Source: Pleurotus djamor (taxonomy: Eukaryota > Basidiomycota > Agaricomycetes > Agaricales > Pleurotaceae). From it: a stretch of 15,006 nt of DNA. Both the position numbers and the translations under genes were made by a program. The stretch is taken from NCBI GenBank assembly GCA_029747585.1, contig JAPEVF010001033.1, positions 1 through 15,006 on the forward strand. Direction: 5' to 3'. The notes beneath the pieces were generated by a model. The model did not search any database, had not been told where the DNA came from, and was given only the letters and a program-made list of their open reading frames with translations. Every line of letters starts with the position of its first letter. Position 1 is the stretch's first letter. Shown piece after piece: positions 1-7,297 of the stretch.

Positions 1-12
1 GATCTTCTTGCA

Positions 13-498
13 TCAAGTTCGTGCAGTACTAGCTCTGCTTTAGAGCAAATCAGACGGCATAGATAGCATATAGGTTCAGATTGCGAACGCGGATGTTCCA
101 GGATGCCATGGTGTGTATGATGCGGGACAACCACCATAGAACGAAAATCATAAAAAGAGTATGCGGTTGCCGTGACGTGAGCGAATGTACTCTATTGATA
201 AATCCTCAGCGCACGAAGGAATGTCCATAGAGTGCAGACCGATCACGGCGACAGAGTAGGGTATTCAGTCCAAGAGAAACGGGTATCCAAGGTACATGCC
301 GGAGCCACAAAAGAGGAAAATAGCAATAACGAAGAGAGGTGTCCAATGGAATGCGAGTCCGTGGTCGAAGCATCCATATCCGTATCCGTGCCCTTGAGTA
401 TGCTAAGGAGGTAGAGACCGCCAATTGACTGAACATGATCCCGTCGTTCCCTGATTGCTACCATGTTCATCGTCAACGCAAGTCTTCATCGTCATCTC
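13..498. repeat. Dispersed direct repeat, copy A
   Basis: This segment matches 14501-15006 in the same orientation. The match is near-identical over about 208-395 (against 14707-14894) and looser on both sides, with small indels. A block present in copy B near 14956-14977 is absent here, and a few bases near 424-430 are extra. The match fades toward the left end and cannot be followed past about 498 because copy B reaches the window edge. On the minus strand it carries a short hydrophobic reading frame, listed separately. It could be an old segmental duplication or two members of a dispersed family. No terminal inverted repeats or target-site duplications are visible. Confidence 0.85.
284..487 (-). 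pseudogene. Small membrane-type reading frame in repeat copy A, interrupted by a stop
   Basis: The frame corresponding to the copy B ORF reads DDEHGSNQ..., then a Gly/His/Tyr-rich run (QGHGYGYGCFDHG), then a single hydrophobic segment (HWTPLFVIAIFLFCGSGMYL) ending FLLD and a TGA. Copy A has a TAG just after RSLPP where copy B has a TGG Trp codon, so this copy cannot make the same product. The N-terminal side also differs by indels. The family is not recognised. The hydrophobic stretch could form one membrane helix. The DNA is conserved equally well past the TGA, so conservation alone does not prove that this frame is protein-coding. Confidence 0.35.
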
Positions 499-1589
499 CA
501 AGACTAGCTCATCCTCCTACCACCGTCTCTCCCGTGATCCCCGCAGTCGTGGTACCGCCCATGGTACCATCAAACCACCATAGGAAAGAAACACCACGGG
601 GTATTCGCGTTCGATCTCTCGCGCGGGTACGATTGGCGGTCGGCCCTTGGCTGGGTGCTGTAGCAATAATTGTAGTGTTCGCATAGGGTTGAACGTTTGA
701 GGTAGTTTAGATGAAGGTGTCGACAGCCCGAGTTCGATGGTTTGAGCTCGAGCGTTCATGGTAATCTGATGGCTGTATGCACATGGGAGAGCGGACCCAG
801 CGGTCACGACGACAATGCACACCAAAAAGCTCCCCAGAGACGACAGCTGTGATGTGCAAGCTCCAAGCTCTCGTCATCCTTTGTCATCCGGTTCGTATGG
901 AGGTCCAACGACCAACTCTTCACGCAGACGATGGGTCGTTCCATTGGCCTCCGAGGGGTCTACCTAGAAAGTGGTATGGGATAAGCAGGCGTGAAAGGGA
1001 AGAGGACGGCTAATGAGACGTACCTTGCCTCGTCAACTCCTCCATCCTCATTGTATCCGACCTTCCGACTCGGGGACATCCGATATTCAGCCCGAGGTCG
1101 TCATCCTGAACCACCTCCAGAGGTGAAACGTGTAACGCATATGGACTGGCATAGAACCGTAGAGACGTTTGCCGCCGAGCGGAGGCAAAAGCCAGGAGGA
1201 GAGCTTCCAACGAGAAAAGGTCGGGTAGACGACCCAACCATGGACAGTCTGTCTTGACGATTGATAAAGATCATTCACCCTGTTGAAGGGATTGCGGAGC
1301 CACGAGCGCAAGGATCGGGATACTTGTAGGCGCAAGTGAGCAGAAGACTGGGTGTCTGGGTGTCGTTTGGACATTGGATTCAATGGAATGCAGCGTTGGG
1401 CAGCGGGAGAGTGTAGTGCTTGGAATTACGGCCGCGGTTTGGGATGTAATCATCAGACGGGATCGACATCTCGTATAATGAACGGAGGATGGAGGCTTGC
1501 AGCAATGCCGAAACACGTAACGAGGAGATATTGGGGTCGTCGATGCTGGTTCCATGTGAACAGCGTACCGCGTTGGGTTCTCCCCAGCA

Positions 1590-1735
1590 ATATTTCGACT
1601 TCGTCTTCGTCTTGTTCCTTCCTCTCCCTCTTCTCCTTACTCCATCTCCCTCCTCTTCTTCGTCTGCGCCTCCTACGCTGCCCCCTACGCTGCCCACTCC
1701 CTCCAACCGTACCCATTCCGACCCCATCTTGATCT
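1590..1735 (+). other. Pyrimidine-rich (CT) tract
   Basis: The plus strand is strongly biased to C and T over about 145 bases (runs such as CTTCGTCTTCGTCTTG and CCCTCTTCTCC). The bias produces Ser/Pro/Leu-rich translation on one strand and Gly/Arg/Glu-rich translation on the other. Those translations are probably compositional artefacts. CT-rich tracts are common near fungal promoters, but I see no clear gene start just downstream. Confidence 0.6.
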
Positions 1736-2206
1736 CTCTTCCCGCAGCTCCGAAAATCGCCGAACGTCGAAAGCTAGACAAGGACATGGTGGGAGGGGCT
1801 GGTGTCGGTGGGTAGCACTGGCAAACGAGAGGAAGAGGAGCCGAAGGAAGGGAGGGTAGACTTCGGAATTATACGCAAGACATGGCGCCGACGCGTCTGG
1901 GTACCAGTGAACCATACTCAGTCGCGCTAGTGGGGCTGGTAGCAGCGGAGGTGGTGACAGGAGGCGCGGAACTGATTGAACACGAGGAGTACGGGACTCG
2001 CAGGGGACGATGTAGTATGCGTTCGACGGGGACGAATGCGAAATTCGGAGTACTTGTAGCGCGACAATAGCGAGAAGGTTGAAGAATATGAGAGGACGGA
2101 AAGTGATGAGCGCTAGCACTTGCGTTGGGTCCTAGTCATCGTGCGGTTCGGGTGGTTTGGGTGTCTGGGTTGCTCCTGAAAGAAAACTCTGGCGGGTGGT
2201 CATGAA

Positions 2207-2229
2207 GACGAAAAAGGACGAAAAAGACG
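2207..2229. repeat. Short A-rich tandem repeat
   Basis: The 10-base unit GACGAAAAAG occurs twice in a row and is followed by GACG-like sequence. No function is apparent. Confidence 0.7.
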
Positions 2230-2897
2230 CGATTTTGGGAGGGGTTTGAGTACTGGAAGGGGAAGCGTGGGCGGATGACCCATTTTCATCGATCCAAAGG
2301 CTACGCTCTTCTCCTCTGTGTCAACCCGGGTGATGTAATGGACAATTGAAGCAACGTTGCAGAGTGACTAGTCGGAAATGGACCAGCTTGACGACTTGAA
2401 GTTTTGCTGTCCTGTTGGTATCCCTTTCCATATGACGCAGCGAAACCTCTTCTACTCTTGCTACCTACACTCAGCCGCTTAAGAGCTGGCAGGCCGCTAA
2501 TAATCAATCGCCAGGCAGGGCAAACGAGAGCCGAGCGTTGAAGCTTGAAGCGTGAGTAGGAGGATGATCTAAATAAGTAGAAGATGTTAGTTAATGAGAT
2601 GTAGAACTCCATGAGATAGTTAGTTCCACACACAGTGAGTTGGGACATAATCGCGCCGGAACAAAAAGTCAGGCGGGATTTTTCAAAGGCGTCCAAGATG
2701 AGTGTCGCGTTCGTAAGCGGAGTGACTCGACTCTTGACTAGCCGATAGCGGGCAGACATCAATGTAGACCGGGCCACAGCATCGAAACACAAGGAAGAGT
2801 TGAAGAGAGGAGGGAGAAACAAAGGAAAAAGTCGGCGCCAATTTTCGCGACTTGCGTTTCCTTCATCTTATCTTATCTAATCTACGGAGCCCACCAG

Positions 2898-3145
2898 TAC
2901 CAAATGAGTAGTGCTCTCAACGGAACCGTTGCGCCAAACGTCCTCGATATTATCAATGGCTGTATCACAGATTCGAACGGTCAAAGCTTCTGTAACAGTG
3001 TCAAGGGTGCGGCGAGAGATACTTACCTCTGGTGAGTCGTTTGACTGAGGAATGAGAATTTCAAAAGGATGAAGACTCACGGGAATTTTGAAGGTATAAC
3101 GCGTTACATCCAAGTGAACAGGCGATTCTGCAACTTGTCGAATAA
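2898..3145 (+). pseudogene. 3' fragment of a GDSL/SGNH-hydrolase (carbohydrate-esterase-type) gene
   Basis: Two exons join cleanly: 2898-3031 and 3094-3145, around a 62-nt intron with donor GTGAGT and acceptor GAAG. A further acceptor (CACCAG, with CTAAT branch point) directly precedes 2898, so the piece starts as an internal exon. The peptide begins YQMSSALNGTVAPNVLDI, continues NGCITDSNGQSFCN with two Cys, and ends RDTYLWYNALHPSEQ plus about nine residues and TAA. The LW-[YW]-[DN]-ALHPSEQ ending is the C-terminal block of fungal SGNH/GDSL esterases, where His is catalytic. The usual Asp three residues before His is Asn here. No GDS block, GxND block or upstream exon is visible in the preceding 2 kb, so I call it a truncated remnant. 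The family assignment rests on remembered motif resemblance. Confidence 0.55.
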
Positions 3146-3595
3146 AAATGAGAGCATTACACCCCACAGGCATTGAGGAATTTTGAATCGACCGCTATCA
3201 CGCAATCCGGTGTTTAACCAGAAAGCCCAGGGTCAATGGATCTTTCCGTAGATCGATATATGCCTGGTTGTTCGTTGATAAGTGGCTCAACAAACTACTC
3301 CCTTCTCTTGTAGAGAATATATATCGTGTTTTGCAATCAAGGTGGTGGTGGTGGTGGTGGTGTGAGTGTTCCTCTTGACTTGACTTTGAGGAAATGTAGT
3401 CTTCAATGTAGTTGACAACAGAGAATAGGTTAGTAGACAAGATACTTAGTGAAAACGTACCTTGTATGAGTAGCTTTCCTGTTCTTGACTTGAGGTAGCT
3501 TGAGGTGAAATGGCCTTGAGGCACACTTGCTTGATGAACAGTGGAGAAAGAATAGACCTAGCTGTATAGGTCAGACTGAGATACGTACGTATATC
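3146..3595. other. Gene-free stretch between esterase remnant and LTR-like region
   Basis: No coding region is supported. The sequence holds a GGT microsatellite and many short CTTGA/TTGACTTGA words, a texture shared with the repeat-rich block to its right. Minus-strand open frames here are driven by the microsatellite (a poly-His run) and are not credible. Confidence 0.5.
3341..3361. repeat. (GGT)7 microsatellite
   Basis: Seven perfect GGT units occupy 21 bases. Translated on the minus strand they give a spurious His run. Confidence 0.97.
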
Positions 3596-3654
3596 TGTTA
3601 CCCGTCCGAGGTATAACAGACAGAGACTTGAATTGGACTTGAAAACAAACAGAC

Positions 3655-3720
3655 GAAGGTCCAACAGTATTCCAAGGCTTACAGTTACTCTTGAACTGCT
3701 CCTTGCGAGAATAGACTGTG
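3655..3720. repeat. Direct repeat unit 1 (102-bp spacing)
   Basis: The unit starts GAAGGTCCAACAGTATTCC and continues through ACAGTTACTCTTGAACTG. It recurs at 3757-3822 with a few substitutions. The two copies flank a 19-base perfect palindrome. Confidence 0.9.
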
Positions 3721-3737
3721 GCACGACTTCAGAATTA

Positions 3738-3756
3738 CTCAGTAACGGTTACTGAG
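3738..3756. repeat. Perfect 19-base palindrome
   Basis: CTCAGTAACGGTTACTGAG has two 9-base arms around one central base. It fills about half of the 36-bp gap between the two direct repeat units and abuts the second. It could be a protein-binding site or a short cruciform. No function can be assigned from sequence. Confidence 0.85.
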
Positions 3757-3822
3757 GAAGCTCCAACAGTATTCCAAGGACTACAGTTACTCTTGAACTG
3801 TTCCTTGCTAAAATAACTGTGT
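3757..3822. repeat. Direct repeat unit 2 (102-bp spacing)
   Basis: This is the second copy of the unit at 3655-3720. It differs mainly at GCTCC/GTTCC and in its last ten bases. Confidence 0.9.
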
Positions 3823-3842
3823 GTAAACTTGGGATTTCCAAG

Positions 3843-3945
3843 GGAGACTTGGAATCTTCCTAAGGGGAGACTTGGAATCTTCCTAAGGGGAGACTTGGAA
3901 TCTTCCTAAGGGGAGACTTGGAATCTTCCTAAGGGGAGACTTTTC
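3843..3945. repeat. 23-bp tandem repeat (four full units plus a partial)
   Basis: Units start at 3843, 3866, 3889 and 3912. Each begins GGAGACTTGGAATCTTCC and ends TAAGG. A partial, diverged unit starts at 3935, and a degenerate half-unit (CTTGGGATTTCCAAGG) precedes the array. Each unit contains a small dyad (TTGGAA/TTCCTA). The array ends in TTTTCCAANGGGGGG, so the copy number may be collapsed or miscalled in this assembly. The unit is not a multiple of three, so it shifts frame when translated. Confidence 0.95.
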
Positions 3946-4151
3946 CAANGGGGGGTAGACTTGGATTATGGAGACTGAAACCTCCAGCTTATATAGGATA
4001 CAGGTGTTTGTATCTACGTGGTTCTGTTTGACAGAAACCAGCCAATCACAAGTAGTGTTTACAACTAGGCTATGTCTATAGTCCTCCTCAGAACATTCTG
4101 GCTCTATTCCAGCCTGGAGTAGAGTAGCCCAGAAGTTCACTGCCTCAGTGT

Positions 4152-4174
4152 ACTAGTCCAGCCTGTAGACTAGT
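4152..4174. repeat. Short inverted repeat ACTAGTC...GACTAGT
   Basis: Two perfect 7-base arms surround a 9-base loop. No T-run follows, and no promoter association is visible. Confidence 0.6.
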
Positions 4175-4678
4175 GTTTCAGAGAGTCTGGCCTTGAGTGC
4201 TAGAGTCATAACTTGTCAATAACAAGTCCGGGCATTTGAGTCTGGCTCTAAGCACTGCATTGCTTGACTCTTGTGTTTCATGTTGCACTGCCTTGTCTTC
4301 TGCAGCGTGTTTCATGAGAAAACCAAGTGGCCGGGTCTTCCCAGGATATAGGAGGAGTAGAATAGGAGATTGTAACTTGGTGCAACTACTTTGTGAATGG
4401 AGAAGATGAAAAGAAAAGAGTAGAGAAAATTCAAGTAGCCAGGAAACAGTAAATAATTAAATGAGACTATAGACTAAGTGAATCAAGACAGAATAGACTT
4501 TACTAGCTAAGAGAAAAGTGGTACGGCTGAGTAGGTAGAGTCCTGAAGTGTGGTAGTAGGAAAATAGGTGGGGTGACAGAGGTAGAGGAATGCATAAAAG
4601 AAATAGAAAATATACAAATTCATGTTCATATCCCAAGATTCAATTTTGGGGTATGACATCCGCGCGGAAGGAAAATTC

Positions 4679-4694
4679 TGACCGCCCCCGGTCA
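4679..4694. repeat. Hairpin TGACCG-CCCC-CGGTCA beside the LTR-like end
   Basis: Perfect 6-base arms surround a four-C loop, about 20 bp outside the TG terminus at 4658. On the minus strand this is the region where a polypurine tract would sit just before a 3' LTR, and it is indeed G-rich there. Confidence 0.6.
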
Positions 4695-4749
4695 GTGCTG
4701 GGGAGGTAGGTAAATATGACATTGATGTCCTGAAAATTATGCCTTACTG

Positions 4750-5061
4750 TCAATTCCACTGTGGAAGACTTGGGTGAGGTGCTTCGACTTTGTATTCTGT
4801 AGCAATCTCGTTCTGCAAGTCTTGCAAAACTGAGTGATGGAGCTGGACTTGTTCCATTGGCATCCAAATTCCAACTAGTTGGTATACTCCAGGTGCTTTG
4901 GAGCTTTGAAAAATCCATACCACGTGGGCAAGCCTGCCAAACACGTGGATGATGCCAATCGGTGATCCTATGCCATGCAGCGGATGATGAGCTGTGTGGT
5001 GTCGGTTAAATTGCTGAGTTGATGTTGGTTGTATTCCGTTTTCCCCCCTCATTCTAAGCAT
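4750..5061 (-). CDS. Hypothetical 103-residue protein, possibly transposon-associated
   Basis: An ATG at 5061 opens a 103-codon frame with a well-mixed, protein-like composition: MLRMRGENGIQP near the start, GIIHVFGRLAHVVWIF in the middle, LQNEIATEYKVEA near the end. The stop is about 90 bp upstream (minus sense) of the LTR-like terminus at 4658, the usual place for the end of a retroelement ORF. No zinc knuckle, chromodomain or other domain is recognised. The start overlaps, on the other strand, the beginning of the decayed gene at 5060. It could equally be a chance ORF or the last exon of a larger gene. Confidence 0.3.
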   Translation of the reverse strand: MLRMRGENGIQPTSTQQFNRHHTAHHPLHGIGSPIGIIHVFGRLAHVVWIFQSSKAPGVYQLVGIWMPMEQVQLHHSVLQDLQNEIATEYKVEAPHPSLPQWN

Positions 5062-6840
5062 GCTCTCTGATATCCGTGATCTTATAGATACCGCGAAGAA
5101 AGGTCGAACCAAGTGACCATTCCACGAATGGCATCTTTCTCCTCGTTACGACCATTGACTCCGAATGCTTCCGCTTTGGGGCAAGCACCACCATCAACAT
5201 GACCACCACCTGCTCTACCCACGAGCCCAAGTCAAGTACCTGGTCAAATCGACCTACCGCCTGCGATACCAACTTCAGAAGCTCCCACATATCCGAGCGA
5301 TTCCGGTAATTTAACAGCGACGCTTGAACAATGAATCCAAACACAAGTGTTATCCCTCCGAGTCGACCGAATTCCTACGCTGGTAGTACACCTTCGAGAT
5401 CGGGGACTTTCTCAGAGTTTGGATCAACAACGGCGGTGATACCGATCCCTGTCGTTGGATACACCGTTCTAGTACTCTTATCAGGTACATTTTCTTGTGC
5501 CTTCTTGTATGGATGACTTCCACCTCCCTTTTCGTTTTTGTTTGGTCACTCGGACACGGACTTTTTTTATTGTTATGAAACGGACAAGAACTCTNTTTTG
5601 TACAGATACTTCTTTGCGTGGACGCTTCCTTCCTTGCTTCCTCGTCTCTTTCGATGATTTTGTTACCCTTTTTCTGACTTCCCGTTTTGCTGCAACGATA
5701 CCCCATCACCGAAGCGCACGATTCTATCCACAAAGACCGCAACGCGCACGATATCACGTCTACCTCCCATAGTCCACGCATCAACGCCCTCAAACCCACC
5801 TCCCATGTTTCGCGGACGTTTGGAAGGTCGAAACTGTCGCTCAAAGTGCTGCTGCTGCTGGGCTAGCCTCTACTCGATCGCCTGGAACGGCTGTATCACC
5901 TTTACTTCCCCGCCGACGAGAGGATGAGCAGGAGACGGATAGAACGGTTGACCTAACCTCTCCATTACCTTCATCGTACGCCTCTAGTTTGCCACAACCG
6001 CCGTCTCAGTTTCCCATCGCATTGCACTCGGATCATCTCTCAAGATCCCGCTCTCCACCCACCCGCTTCCAACTTGCGTAGTAGCCATTCACGAGTAGCC
6101 GAACGATACCGTCAGTATTGCGGACACGATTATCGTTGCTTCCTCAGCCCCACCCTTGCATCCTTTCCTCCTCTGGTGCGCCGATCATGGTTTGTGATGC
6201 AGAGGGTCGAAGTGGAAGGCCACGGTTGTGAGCGGTGGTTGTGGGGGAAGGCAGAAGCGAAGGGTATGACGAACAAGGTGATGGGGAAGGGCAAGGCTGG
6301 ATGCACGCAGTGGCTTGCCGCTTTGGTTTCGGCTCCGGACATCTTGCGCGTTCCAGTTCAGCATCTTCGCTGGTCGGTGATCGAGTCCAAGTGCCACATG
6401 GACATCCCTGGATTCGTCTTCTCGTGTCGTTCCTCCTCTTCGATCAGCGACAGTGCCGAATATGCCGAAACTGCTGCCTCAATCTCCCTAATCTGTTATA
6501 CGCCAGTCCTCCCTCCACCTTCTCCCTCCACATCCTCTCTTGAAAACGAAGCAGGCAACAAGACGATAGGGTCAGTATCACGACTAGCCAATGCTGCCTT
6601 GCCTGTGTATCTTCTCCCTTTCTTCCCCGACTCACTGATCACCTTTCCACTCGGGTGTAAAGTCAACGAAGAGGAGTTCGTCTGTGAAGCTGAGGGTCAA
6701 GTTGAAACTGGCGGTTGTAGGGACTACGCCTGCGAACGCTTTGAAGAAGGGAGTGAAAGGGACGCTTGGACATTCGCAGGCTGTGCTGTTGGCTTCGGTG
6801 TATATTTCGCGGCCATGGGGTAGCTTGTCGCTACGATGGC
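5060..6840 (+). pseudogene. Decayed Ser/Pro-rich gene, many stops and frame changes
   Basis: Coding-like segments on the plus strand succeed each other in different frames. After a TTCTAAG acceptor-like site comes MLSDIRDLIDTAKKGRTK. Then come SFSSLRPLTPNASALGQAPP, a TGA, and a Pro/Ser-rich run (ALPTSPSQVPGQIDLPPAIP) up to a TGA near 5330. The frame from 5331 contains VIPPSRPNSYAGSTPSRSG. A T-rich intron-like stretch (5516-5690, with an N) follows, then segments around 5720-5860, 5865-6080 (SPLLPRRREDEQETDRTVDL) and 6420-6720 (SSISDSAEYAETAAS), ending near 6840. The product would be long, disordered and Ser/Pro-rich, without a recognised domain. The in-frame stops and shifts exceed what the single N explains, so I prefer a pseudogene, but poor sequence quality is possible. 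Between 6632 and 6850 the minus strand is equally coding-like. Confidence 0.4.
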
Positions 6841-7039
6841 CTTTTGGCATCTGCTTTCGCCCCTGGTCTACTCATGACACTCGCTCCTTTCGCTATCTGT
6901 ATCTGTTGTCTTTCATTCCCCATCTTCCTTTTGTACACCATCCTCATCACCTGCGCTCCTCCCATACTCTACATTCCCTGTTGCTATCGTTCTGTCATTC
7001 CCATCTTGCTACCTACTCCCAAGTACCCATGGACATCGT

Positions 7040-7297
7040 AATACTACGACATACCCCTTTCTTTTCGTACCAACATATCTTTATTCACATATCCATGGGC
7101 CTTCAGACTTCTTTCGGTTTCATCTTACATAGCTCCACCCCGTACATACCCAATTTTTCGCCGCCTTCAACCAGTCATCTCCCAATAATATGCTCATTCT
7201 TCCATCAAATACAAGGGTCAGTTTTCAATCCGTTGGCTACAATTTCGAAGACATCCATGTAGAAAGTCTAAACTGTTGGTTGACTTCAAGATCAAAG
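7040..7297. other. T/C-rich region between convergent coding regions
   Basis: The sequence is pyrimidine-rich on the plus strand and lies between the 3' end of the decayed plus-strand gene and the stop of the minus-strand F-box gene. It probably contains 3' untranslated sequence and terminator signals for both. No ORF of substance is present. Confidence 0.4.

Larger units (their letters stand above)
500..2880. other. Long stretch without a defensible gene
   Basis: Open frames overlap on both strands and none reads as a coherent protein with splice sites. Visible items are a plus-strand Ser/Pro/Val-rich frame near 480-686 and, on the minus strand around 1685-2119, pieces that look coding in more than one frame (a hydrophobic start, then a Ser/Thr/Ala-rich linker-like stretch). 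There is also a pyrimidine-rich tract at about 1590-1735, a short tandem repeat at 2207-2229, and a 173-codon minus-strand open stretch at 2301-2822 with an internal ATG near 2762. That last stretch contains possible splice signals (GTGTGT, CTAAC, TTTAG) but has no recognisable motif. I read the region as intergenic DNA plus decayed coding sequence. Confidence 0.5.
3596..4658 (-). mobile_element. LTR-like segment, possible solo or terminal LTR of a Gypsy-type element
   Basis: Read on the minus strand, the segment starts at 4658 with TGTCATACCCC, which resembles the start of many fungal Gypsy LTRs. It can be followed to GGGTAACA at 3596, giving TG...CA ends over 1063 bp. Inside are a 102-bp-spaced duplication, a palindrome and a 23-bp tandem array. 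No convincing gene lies within it. The 5-bp flanks (3591-3595 and 4659-4663) differ, so there is no target-site duplication to support an intact solo LTR, and the left boundary is uncertain. No reverse transcriptase, integrase or primer-binding site is seen in the window. Confidence 0.35.

Noticed and set aside
1380..1815. Overlapping 108- to 135-codon frames on both strands
   Set aside because: They are produced by the pyrimidine-rich tract and give only low-complexity Ser/Pro or Gly/Glu/Arg sequence.
2877..3173. 98-codon minus-strand frame opposite the GDSL-like exons
   Set aside because: It includes the plus-strand splice sites and intron, and the plus strand gives a recognisable protein ending while this frame gives none.
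3198..3524. Minus-strand frame with a run of His
   Set aside because: The His run is the GGT microsatellite read backwards, and the rest has no protein character.
3843..3945. Possible CRISPR-like array
   Set aside because: The units are contiguous 23-bp tandem repeats with no spacers, in a eukaryotic genome.
4921..4947. Two CACGTG E-boxes 21 bp apart as a regulatory site
   Set aside because: They fall inside the minus-strand ORF, where they encode His-Val in HVFGRLAHVVW, and no gene start is nearby.
6074..6823. 249-codon plus-strand frame as an intact gene
   Set aside because: Its first half is Trp/Cys-rich and unconvincing. Coding-like character moves between frames along its length, so it fits better as part of a decayed gene.
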